A DNA stretch of 64,000 bases from Coprinus comatus (Eukaryota; Basidiomycota; Agaricomycetes; Agaricales; Agaricaceae). The DNA lies in assembly GCA_034638255.1 (NCBI GenBank), contig JAWPGT010000005.1, forward strand, positions 62,001-126,000, read 5' to 3'. Both the position numbers and the translations under genes were made by a program. Below, in pieces: positions 50,684 through 61,362 of this stretch (positions are counted from its first letter, which is position 1; each line of letters opens with the position of its first letter). The notes under the pieces were generated by a model, which saw only the letters and a list, made by a program, of their open reading frames with translations, was not told the origin of the DNA and did not search any database.

Positions 50684-53600
50684 ATGTCCGCAAACTTCTC
50701 TCCCACCCCCAATGAGTCGAGTCTGGTCAACCAGATATTCGCCCAGGCAGACAAGCAGGGTCTTAATATCCTCACAGGCGACGTTGCCGTCCAGATATTT
50801 GGCGGCGCCAGGATACCAGCCGCAGTCCTTGGCGAAATATGGAATATTGCAGACGAGGACAACAATGGTTGGCTTTCTAGGAAGGGCGTAGGTATTGCCC
50901 TACGCTTGATTGGTCATGCCCAGGCCGGCGAGAAGGTCTCCGCAGCCCTCGTGAATAGACGTGGGTGTTTGCGTCATCTAGATTCTACAGTATATTGATT
51001 GACTCTGTTTTCAGCTGGTCCGCCACCAACAATCGATGGTTATAGTGTTGTTCAACAGCATAATACTGGCATATCGTTGACCAAGTCTCCTCCCCCTGGC
51101 TTTCCCCCCCTTTCCCCACAAGACAAGGTCAAGTTCCAGTCCATCTTCAACCGCTCAGGCCCTGTGGGCAACTTGTTGAACGGTAATTCCTTTCACCTCC
51201 TGCCTGAAATACCAACTCACCCTTTTACAGGAGAGACAGCTCGAGACATCTTTCTCAAGTCAAAGCTCGCCAACGAACAACTAATGAAAATATGGTAAGA
51301 ATCCATCACATAAGCAGTGCTCTGTATTCAACAGAAACCAACCAGGAACCTTGCTGATACTCGAGATCGAGGGTCATTGGACGTTGTGGACTTCACCATC
51401 GCTATGTATTTCATCCATGGTTTGATGTCCAACGGGATATCTTTTGTCCCAACCGCTCTTCCTCCCGGGTTATACGAACAAGCTGGAGGGAATCCATCAA
51501 ACCTTCCACCAGCAATTGCCGCCCAGCTTACGGGAACTAGTGGATCCTTCAGTCCTGTCTCCGCCCACTTTTCTCGTATCCAACCACAATATACTGGTCC
51601 AAGCCAAGCACTGGTCACCGAACATACAGGATTATCTCCTCAACCACGCCTACCTACCCTCCCCGCACGTCCTGGGGTGGTGGCACCGTTCAGACCAGTT
51701 TCCATGGCTCCGGATATGCACTGGGATGTCACTGCAAGTGAAAAAGCGGAAACAGACACATTCTTTGATGGTCTTGATACTAAGAGAGTTGGCTATATTG
51801 AAGGGGACGTCGCTGTTCCCTTCATGCTCAATTCAAAACTACCCGGAGAAGAACTTGCTCAAATATGGTTCGTCTGTTGCATAACGAGCCTATTCATTCA
51901 CTTGCTAATTAATTCGCTCAGGGACTTGGCGGACGTCAACAGTGACGGTCGTCTTACTCGTGATGGTTTTGCCATCGCTATGCATCTTATCAAGAAGAAA
52001 CTAGCCGGCCATCCTCTGCCTACTAGCTTGCCGGAATCACTAATTCCTCCCGCATTACGAAACCAGGCCCAAAGTTCATTAAGGAATATATCCTCCTCCT
52101 TCCAACAGGCTCCGGAACCAAAGAATCTGTTGGATTTTGATGATGATACCCCTCCTGCTAGCGCGGTCTCCCCTCAACACACTGGCGCTCTGAATGTTTT
52201 GCAGCCTCAAACTACTGGTCCTTTAAATATATTACAGCCTCAGAATACCGGTAAGACGGTCGTTCCCCAACGACGTGCTCCACCTCCGCCGGACCCATTT
52301 GGATCCTCGTCACCTTTCGATTTATGTATGTTTGGTACTGAGTACGAATACTTTGTTATGAAACTGAAATAATTATACAGCGCCTCAGAACGATCTCATG
52401 GGAGACCATGACAGTGCACATCAGAACCAGACGATCTCACCCCCTCTGCAAGACCGGAGCGCAGAAATCGGCAATCTTAAAAATCAGCTTCACTCGACCA
52501 ACAATTCACTTGAAAACACCAAAGCTGAGAGAGCTAGGATCGAGAGTGCCCTCTCAAATCAGACAGCTGAACTGACATCTCTGCAAACCCAGTTATCTTT
52601 AGCGAAGGCAGCTTACGATACAGAAACCCAGTCTTTGACACAGTTTAAGGAGCGCTATCAAAGCCAGCTGAACGAAATCCAAAAATCAAGGGAGGAACTC
52701 ATTCGGGCAGAAAGCGATCTCAGTGCAATTCGGGTAGAAAGGGCTGATATCGAGCAAGCGTTCCTTCGTGACAAAGAAGAGGCCAGGGACCTCCATAAGC
52801 GAATGATTGAGGCGGGTCAACAGGCCGATCAACTCAAGGGTGAAACTGAAAAGGCCAGGAAAGAAGCCAAGCAGCAAAAAGGTCGACTTGCCATCGCTCG
52901 TAAGCAACTATCAACCAAGGAAACTGAAAAGGCCAAGGCGGAAAAGGAGCTTGATGAAGCTACTACAGAAGTCCATGCAATTATCAAGGAGGCTGAAGAA
53001 GTTGAAACTCAGCTCAATGTATTAAGCGATCAGAAAGCGGTTGAGCGTACCACATCTCCCGATTCTGTTGCGTTTGCTGCCGCCCATTCCTTACCAGTTT
53101 CGCCAGATCCTGCTGCTTCAATTAAGAGCAACGATCCCCCTACCTCAACCAAGAGTAACAACCCGTTTGAACGGCTAGCAAAATCACCGATATCTTCTAC
53201 CCCGGAATCACAACCCCCCTTCCCTCCTTTCAGTAACGCATCCCCCACGGGGCTTCCAGAAACCACCAATGGACAGGCAAATACAACAGAGGCCAAGAGT
53301 TTTGATGATTTCTTTGGGGTCACCGACGCAGCTGCGCTAACACCTAAGGAAGAGCCCAATCCAACCCAGGCAAATACGGGTGATGACGGTGAGAGCTGCA
53401 TTCTCTAAATAATAAAATTTATTAATCAGTTATTATTAGTCCTTTCTCCAGTTACCGCAACCGATTCAGAACAATTTTTGACACCTCCAACAACTGCTGA
53501 GGTTAAAATTGAACGACCGGAAAGTCCCGAAACACCTACCAGCAATGCTCAGGCTAAATTCCCCGAGGTGGATGATGCAGGCACTAATTTCCCTGTTGAC

Positions 53601-54927
53601 TTGATTGACCACAGCACGACGGCGGAAGTCAACAAAGATACGGGCGATGGCCAGGCTGCCACTGATCTTGGGACAAAATTGCACGAATTAGAGGTCGAGG
53701 AATCAGATAGTGAAAATGATGATGATGATGATGACTCGCCCTTAGCAGAAGTAGCCCAGAAAGTGAAGGATAAAACCAGCAATTCTACCACTTTATCAAG
53801 GCCGGAAACACCCAATCAAACACCTGACTTGATGCCCAACGATGCATCCGTTGCCAAAGTGTCCCCTCCCTCAGCAAAGACTTCTTTTGAAGATATTTTT
53901 GGCGCTTCGAATAATAATGCGCCTATCATTGCTCCTAATACATCATCACCCTTGGATGCTTTCAACCCATCCCCAAGCCCCTTTGACGCCTCCTCTAACC
54001 CGGTGGAACCGGAGGTACCAGTAAAAAATAATTCTCCCGCCGGAGTAAACGACTTTGACGAGACTTTTGGGGGTCTTTCAGCACCAAATACAGCAGCACC
54101 AACTCAATTCTCCTTCGCTTTTGAAGATAGCTTTGACTTTGGAGCTAATGGTGCCTCCCAATCCGCTGCGTTACCAGCTGCCACTGCTCCTGCTCCCCCA
54201 ACAGCTGCCCCTAGCAACCCAGATACCCAGTCAAATTTTGATGATATTTTCGCTACATCTTCCCTCAGTCAATCACCCCAATCTATACCCGCATTTGTTT
54301 CCTCGGCGATTGCCAACGGTACAACTACTGTGGCTCAACCGCCCAAGAAAGAAGAGGACATATTTGCAAACTTTGGTCCTAGTCAAAATCTGGAATTATC
54401 CCTCTCTCCCTCTGCTCTTGCTGCAACTACTTCCGAGATTCATAGTTTCCCAACATCTAATCCTACCTCTCCCAAAGCAGTTAGTACATCTTCTCCTAGG
54501 TCATCAGTTAATCGGGCATCATCACCTGCTCCGAGGCATGCGAGTCCGCCCCCTGGCCGAATCACATCACCTAAGCCGAGATCATCCAAAGAAAGTCACG
54601 AGAAAGTGAAAGAAGCTCCTACGCGTACTTCAAAGTTAAGCGTAAGTAATTGGCCTTTTCGAATGCGCATTTGTGCTGAAGGTATTGTAGATACGGTTAC
54701 CATTTGGCAAGAAAAAGAACAAGCATCACGAGCCAATGCCTCCTCCACCCTCGAATCTTTCGCCGCCCCGTGAAGAACTGGAGAGAAGACCATCACCCGG
54801 ATCACAAGACGACGTCGAGGCTGTCAAACAGATTGTGGCCATGGGATTTAGTCGTTCAGAGGCAGTTGATGCGCTAGAAAAATATGGATATGACTTGCAG
54901 AGGGCTATTAATAGTCTCTTACAGTGA
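50684..54927 (+). CDS. EDE1: EH-domain endocytic scaffold, Ede1/Eps15-like
   Basis: Early-arriving clathrin-mediated endocytosis scaffold. Exons 50684-50960, 51015-51182, 51231-51294, 51346-51867, 51922-52325, 52381-53388, 53452-54641 and 54691-54927 give 1289 codons. Three EH domains are visible in the first 460 residues: near 10-95 (AVLGEIWNIADEDNNGWL), near 140-230 (NEQLMKIWNLADTRDRGSLD) and near 350-440 (EELAQIWDLADVNSDGRLT). A Pro-rich linker, a coiled coil of about 220 residues (52440-53040), and a disordered region with repeated D/E-DIF and DPF/NPF-like motifs follow. A C-terminal UBA domain (VKQIVAMGFSRSEAVDALEK) binds ubiquitin. The domain order and UBA match yeast Ede1. Confidence 0.95.
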
Positions 54928-55311
54928 TTCCGAATTCATAACCTTGTCTCAAAGTTACTGAGCCGAAGGACACTGAAATTGGAAATGATTAATAAAAGGC
55001 TCTGTTCGTATTATTCCATGATTTTATCAGTTTACGCTCTCTTATGTATGACCCCAACCCATTGACATTCCTTTTCTTTTCCTAAATTTTCCCTGGTCAT
55101 TAAAGACATTCTCTACGCTCGTTGGATGGACTGCTCTTAATAATAATGGAATGCCACCTTCTTTACTTTCGAATCGCCATCTAATTCTTTTTTTTTTTGT
55201 TATCGAGAGGTGGAACAGTTGATTAGAGTCGTGTGCAAATATACCCGGTGGGAGTGATTTCGTGATGGAAATGTGACTTAGTCTTTCTTTGGCTTGCTCA
55301 ATGGATATATC
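54928..55311. other. Spacer between EDE1 and the PA-domain gene
   Basis: 384 bp holding the EDE1 3' UTR and the promoter of the next gene. A T13 tract lies near 55187-55199. No ORF or RNA gene was recognised. Confidence 0.4.
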
Positions 55312-56338
55312 ATGAAGTCTCTTTTTCTAATCCTCCTAGTTATATCTGTCCGAGTGATTGCCTATATTCCTGCCCAGCCAACGAATTTGACCTCGGGAGC
55401 TTTATCAGACGAAGTCTCGAGATTGCAGCTGCAATGGTTTAATAATGGGTAAGGATTGTTGACATTGTAGGATGTACATGGACAACAGCTGTGTGTTTGT
55501 AGGTCCTATATCGATAATGTCGGAAGTCTTTGGGTGACGGGTGTACCGACGGGTTCTAGAAAGGTGTGGTGAAAACGAACTGGAATACTGCACGTATATT
55601 CAGTCTTGTTCGTTGTCCATTGACAGGGTGCATTTGTTCATTTTTCCGAAGAATTCGCAAGTACGACAACTCCACCAAGTGTGTTTGATCCCACTGGTCT
55701 TTTGAGTCGATAAATTAAACACACATAATAGCTTCAACTCCTTGGATTGCCTTCATTTCGTGCAATTCTAACACAACAAATGCATCGATGGAGGTGGATA
55801 TTTTTACTCTCGCGAGGAACAAAGGTGCCGTTGCTGCAGTACGTTCAATATTGAGCTCACTTCCTGTAAGACCATTAACGGTTGCGCCCAGTTATTATAC
55901 AGCAATTATTCAAACACTTGTGCTCTAGACAAGCTATACGCCAACTATGGTGCTTTGGATATTGATATTTATACAACCCGCAGTTCCGCCACCTCTTGTA
56001 TCATCGAATCCCAATTTGATCAGGCTGGCCGCAGTGGTCTTTGGAATTACGATTCGCAGCGTTTGAATGAAACCGAGGATAGTGTTCGAATAACTATAGA
56101 AAATGGAAATCCTTCAATGAGTGGTTTCTTATATGTCCAACTGGGATCCGGTGATGCAGATCCTAATGCACCTGTCGGTGAAAGTTCTTCATTGAATGGT
56201 GGATATAGTGTGAATGATATGTAAGTATTGGAATAGTAGGAATTTACGATATAATTGACTGAAAATTATTACTACTCCAGGAGTTCAAGTGCATATATAC
56301 CCGCGATAGCCATTTCAATAATATTAGCGTACATTTAG
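55312..56338 (+). CDS. Secreted PA-domain protein with short hydrophobic tail
   Basis: Signal peptide (MKSLFLILLVISVRVIAYIP) followed by a protease-associated domain. Exons 55312-55448, 55503-55563, 55627-55678, 55732-55838, 55892-56220 and 56281-56338 sum to 247 codons. The PA core reads STPWIAFISCNSNTTNASME then IFTLARNKGAVAALLYS, with paired cysteines and several N-glycosylation sites. In fungi this module usually begins PA-TM-RING ubiquitin ligases, which continue with a full membrane span and a RING. Here the protein ends after SSSAYIPAIAISIILAYI, too short for a normal span. It could be a GPI-anchor signal or a truncated member. No RING is coded downstream before TFB3. Function unknown. 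Confidence 0.7.
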
Positions 56339-56530
56339 AGCGACGTCTTATACCCTCATACCTCATATATATGGTTTTCTCTTTAATTTTGTTGGTGATA
56401 TACCCAACTGTGTTCTTGAGAGTAACATGAAGTTGGTGATGTCCTGATACAAAAGTACTGGTAAATAGTAACAAGCAACACCTCTTACACTACCACCTAC
56501 ACTTCCATACCCACATTTACTATAATCGCA

Positions 56531-57904
56531 ATGGCTTCGCGTGTTAACTGGCTGCAAGGAAAGACAATCAAGAAATCCGGACTAGGGTCTTCAAATCATA
56601 CACGTTCATCCACCCCGCAACAAGTTCAGAGTACATCAACAACAGTGTTCGGTGGAGGTGTTAAAGATCCATCTGGAAGAGTAACTGAATTCTTTGTTAG
56701 TTATACTTTTATCCCTAAAGGAAATGATTCATCCTAACACGACATATATCCAGTCCATGGATGATCAATGTCCGGTTTGCAAAAGTGATCGTTACTTGAA
56801 CCCGAAACTCCGTTTATTAGTGAGTTCATGTTACCACAAAATGTCTGTATATCATTATAACTCTCTTGATTTACTTTGTCCCTAATTACGTTCAAATGAT
56901 AGGTGCGAATCTTGTATTGACAGATTATTCACTTTGGGTCCTGCTCCTTGTCCAATCTGCAATAAAGTTCTTCGAAAATTAGCTTTCACTCCACAAACAT
57001 TCGAAGATTTAGGTGTGGAGAAAGAAGTTGCTATACGCAGACGAATAGCAAAAGAGTAGATATCATAAATCTATTTCATGATTTATCCCAAAATTTCTAA
57101 CCGACGACTTCAATAGATTCAACAAGAGAAGAGACGATTTTCCTGACCTCAAAAGTTACAATGATTACCTGGAAGAGGTAGAAGACATTGGTAGGTTATA
57201 TATTATATTTCCCCGTTTACTGAAAACTAATGGATTCTACAGCCTTTAATTTGATCAATGATATTGATATACCAGAAACTGAAGCCCGGATTACAAGATA
57301 TAGAGCAGAAAATGCCGCTCTTATTGAACTCAACATCCAACGAGAAGAACAATACGCTCAACAACTTCGGGACCAGGAAGATACCGATCGTAGAGATCGT
57401 GAACTTAGAGCTGAAGAGCTTAAAAGGGAAATGGAAGAAGAACGAGAAGAACGAGACAAAGAGAAACGCGAGATCATTGACAAGTTAGAGACTAGCGATC
57501 GAGATGCTGCCAAGATTATCGCGAAAACAAGGTCAAATGCTCTCAAGAGAAATCAAGCCCGGACAACGTCCGCATCTCATCTACAAAGCAGTTCTAAACT
57601 CTTACGGTCCAGAGCTGCTCAGAGCACCAATATTCCGGATGTTCCCCATGTTCCTTTGCAAGACAATTATTATGCTTATGAAGACAAATTCACTATGAAA
57701 CCTGAAGGATACCATGATTTCTTGAGTGAGGCGGTCAGAAAGGACCGTGAAGGTATCATGCGTGGAGGTGGTTATCGAGTGGAAGAAGCTTGGGAACGAG
57801 CACTCCGTAGTGCAGTAGCCGGTTTGGATTTGCTTCCGTTGCAAGGTCTTGATTCTCGGACTTCACAAGTAGATACTGTTCCTGACGTAGTTATGACTGC
57901 CTAG
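56531..57904 (+). CDS. TFB3: TFIIH/CAK assembly factor Tfb3 (MAT1)
   Basis: RING-finger subunit that joins the Cdk7-cyclin H kinase to TFIIH. Exons 56531-56695, 56754-56842, 56903-57055, 57117-57190 and 57243-57904 give 380 codons. The C3HC4 RING is split over exons 2 and 3: CPVCKSDRYLNPKLRLLVS, CYHKMCESCIDRLF and CPICNKVLRKLAF. It is followed by RRDDFPDLKSYNDYLEEVED and a Glu/Arg-rich coiled coil (about residues 190-280). The first exon encodes a disordered N-terminal extension of about 55 residues, as in other basidiomycete Tfb3 proteins. The C-terminal region (YRVEEAWERALRSAVAGL) contacts Cdk7-cyclin H. Confidence 0.95.
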
Positions 57905-58095
57905 ATCCAATATTGTCTATGGCACATTGTAGAAGTAGATATAGTAATCCAAGTCTTATACCCTTCTCCCACTGGTTATCCGTTGGCCTACCACAACTTT
58001 TCTTCGAGTTTTTTCAGCTTCAGTAAGTGGGCCACTAAGAGGCACATATAATGCTTGATATTCCGCTTGTCCTCTATGAATGAGAGATTTAACGT

Positions 58096-59797
58096 TTAGA
58101 ATTGGCTGAGGAAGAAATCAACGAACGATAGTTGTTGCTGGGTTAGTCTGAATACTTTCTGTACTTGGGATGCGTCAAAAGCGGAATCAACTCCATCCTT
58201 GGATGCCTTAGGCACTGGGGTTGACTTCTTATGTTTGTTGATCTTGAGATGGGATATAAGACCAGATTCACTTTTGGGCTCGTCTTCGTCAATGTGGTCG
58301 CCGGTTTCAAGAGCGACCTCTGCAGGCGTGAGTAGGTCATATAGTGTTATAGCCTTCTGCCCATTAGGTTCACTCGATAGATTGTTACCTCGAACCGGCG
58401 GGTTGGATGCCGGTTGAGAGTCGGGGGGATTATTTTGGTCTTGTTGGTTTTGTGAGTACCCGGGAAATCTTGATTTAGCGGAATCCCGAATTTTCTGAGG
58501 GAGTAATCTAAATAGCGCTGAGTTCCGAGTTATTCAATATGATTTATCCCTAGCTACCTTCCGGTATCAAATGTCAATAGATCTACTTTTCCTGATTTAT
58601 CTTTTTCATAACCAATAATAAGGCGTGAATGGCCACGATGTTGTAGTATGACTGGCATTAATCCTGTCACAGAGATAGGTGAAGTTTTCCCCAAGACATC
58701 GTTAATGATAGTGGATGATTGGCGGCTAACTTCAGAGCCAAAATGCTCGACCATCCATTGGACTACAGCTGCAGCGCCTACTCAGAATGAATATTGGGTT
58801 GGTCTATGACTATTAACAGTTTGTCCACTCACATGCCTTTTTATCTGCGAACCCATTAAAGTCTACTAGTTGAGCGCTATAGATCTCATGAGATTGAGAC
58901 ACATCTCCTCGAAGGGTTGAGAAAGGCTGACGGTATTCCGCGAAAAGATAAAGCGACGTATATCTCTGTTCAGGAGTTAAGTTAATTGTGCACAAACAAT
59001 ACAGTGAACATATCCTCTTACCTGCTGTTCCTATCCATTTACTGGTACCTACAATTGTGTTTTTCAACTGTGTGCGTCCGATTTGGTCATACCCTTGATA
59101 GCCATGTTTACACGAGTATAAAGACAATTAACAACACTTCTCACCAGCGTCCCAAGCAGTTTGTAACCATGCTTGCAGATTCCTTATACTCGGTGAAGGA
59201 GGTGTATCGAGAAGAGAAGAATACGAGGGCTGTGTACGTTGCTCGTAGAGACAGGAACATAGCATCAAAAAATTGCGATATCTGGTGGGGCTTTAGTTGG
59301 AACTACCTCGTTATACAGGCAAGCCGAGGTCTCACCCGCAGCCCCAGCTAGCATCCCATAGTTCTTTCCCGATATGAACAACATTCTCTTGACACAAGAT
59401 TGCGCGGGAGACTTTCCCCTTCTTTACGAGCATGTCTAAAGACTCTCGTATGACGGGGACAAGTCCTATTTGAGATGTTTACAAGGTAAGAGATACGACA
59501 GGTGGTGATATACTAACCTGGTGTATGGTTAGGGGGAGGAATTGAGCCCATAGAGGGATACCAGAAGATGTCATTTTCAACGCATTTGCTCAGTTTTTGC
59601 CAGGGACCATGGCCGTGCGGGTGGAAACGCTTCTTGAACTTGTTACGGTGTTCATTGCGCGGTGCGACCTCAAGGGAGGGACCTGGTTCACTACTACTCG
59701 AACCGTTAAAGTGAGCTTCATAGTGACTCTCTCTTTCGTGAAGTGTCAGAATGTCTAGGTTTCTGGCACAAAAACCGCATGTGAGGGTGTCAGTCAT
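58096..59797 (-). CDS. ZUP1: Zinc-finger ubiquitin/UFM1-type C78 peptidase (ZUP1/Mug105-like)
   Basis: Cysteine peptidase of family C78, related to human ZUP1 (K63-chain-specific deubiquitinase) and fission yeast Mug105. Exons 59518-59797, 59336-59465, 59145-59281, 59022-59093, 58932-58965, 58833-58876, 58558-58777 and 58096-58507 give 442 codons. An N-terminal C2H2-type finger (CGFCARNLDILTLHERESHYEAH) precedes the peptidase. The catalytic Cys is in DASWGCGYRN, interrupted by an intron right after CG. The His is in LQHRGHSRLIIGYE and the Asp in LLTFDTG. The C-terminus is a polar tail. I chose the ATG at 59797 for its A at -3; an in-frame ATG at 59830 would add 11 residues. Whether it cleaves ubiquitin or UFM1 chains is not settled by sequence. 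Confidence 0.9.
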
Positions 59798-59876
59798 GGT
59801 ATTATTGGTGGTCAGAGTTAGCTTTTCCATTAAGTACGTACTACGAAGGGAGTCCCTGAGACAGATTATAACATAC

Positions 59877-59882
59877 CACGTG
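59877..59882. promoter_or_regulatory. CACGTG E-box in the ZUP1/PRE6 divergent promoter
   Basis: CACGTG (context ACCACGTGACC) in the 162 bp between the divergent starts of ZUP1 and PRE6. It is the sixth such site in the window. Confidence 0.45.
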
Positions 59883-59959
59883 ACCAACGACGTAAGCGGA
59901 ATATAGATGTGCTCTACGTGACGCGTCCAAGCCATATCACTCGTAGAAACTCATCCAAT

Positions 59960-61203
59960 ATGTCCAGGTCCTACGATCGAGGCAAGTGCTGCTCTGTTCT
60001 TTATCAAATATATATTTACAGTACTGCGATGTTATCTAGCCCTCACCGTCTTTTCTCCCGATGGCCATTTGTTCCAAGTAGGTTTGATCATATTTCACCT
60101 GTGCCTATGGTGATGCAGGACACTGACTTTATATTTCGTAGGTGGAGTACGCTCTGGAAGCTGTTAGAAAGGGAACATGTGCTGTATGTTCCTGATCTCA
60201 TAATCTTATCATTAGCACTTTTCTCATTTGGCATAAAAGGTTGGTGTGAGGGGAAAGGATGTGGTAGTATTGGGCGTTGAGAAGAAATCAGTTCTTCAAC
60301 TCCAGGATCCTCGTACCGTTAGGAAGGTAGTGATGTTGGACGATCATATTTGTTTAGCCTTTGCAGGTGCGTTACATACACACTTATCTCGCAAAGCCGT
60401 TACTGAAAACACTCCCCTTGATCAGGACTGACCGCCGACGGTCGTGTTCTTATTGATAAAGCCCGTGTTGAATGCCAAAGTCATCGTCTGACCGTTGAAG
60501 ACCCTGTGACAGTAGAGTATATCACACGACACATTGCAGGAATTCAGCAGGTACTCTACATATACCATCGTCAACTATATACGCTTACCATATTCTCATT
60601 AGCGGTATACACAATCAGGAGGTGTACGGCCGTTCGGTATATCAACGCTCATCATTGGATTCGACCCCCATGATAATAAACCAAGACTGTACCAGACTGA
60701 GCCTAGTGGCATCTACAGTGCATGGAAGGTGAGAAGTTATTGTTTGGTCCTTGACAAATTCTTATTTATGAAAAGGCCAATGCTATCGGTCGTTCATCGA
60801 AAACTGTTCGAGAGTTCCTTGAAAAAAATCACAAGGATGATATGACAAGAGCAGAGACCATCAAGCTTACAGTCAAGAGTTTACTCGAGGTAGTACAGAC
60901 TGGAGCCAAGAATATCGAGATCAGTGTAATGGAGAGCTATGGTAAAGTGACTGTGAGTGTAGACATTCGGAGTGTGTGATGTTTGTCCTGATTAATACTA
61001 GATGCTCGAGCTACATGAGATCGAGGCCATTGTTGCCGATATTGAAAGAGAAAAGGAAGCTGGTGCGTCCTGTCTTTTGTATGCAATTTCTTACACTTAT
61101 TTTTGTTGTAGAGGCGGAGCGCAAGAGATCCCGTCTTGCCGCGACAGCCGCTGGTCAAGCAGCAATGACACAGCGTGCTGCTGGAGAGGGTTCGGGTCAA
61201 TGA
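59960..61203 (+). CDS. PRE6: 20S proteasome subunit alpha 4
   Basis: Structural alpha-ring subunit (PSMA7/Pre6). Exons 59960-59981, 60040-60077, 60142-60183, 60240-60366, 60426-60550, 60603-60728, 60776-60952, 61002-61062 and 61112-61203 give 269 codons. The N-terminal gate sequence [28 protein letters not shown] and the alpha4-type [17 protein letters not shown] support the assignment. A Glu/Arg- then Ala/Gln-rich tail extends the C-terminus. Exon 1 is 22 nt, and intron 1 (59982-60039) has a GC donor (CGAG|GCAAGT). The split of YDR from ALTVF by this intron makes the start easy to misannotate. Confidence 0.96.
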
Positions 61204-61362
61204 TAATATCCATTGTATTAAATACGTCTGTATACATATCCTTTTCTTTGGTCAGATTAGATCTGGTGTTTGGCATCTCCCCCGAGCCCAATCAGAGTTT
61301 ATCAATTTCCGAATTTGGCAAGAGAAGCATTAGGAGACGTGTTACTGACGTTGTCTACTTTA

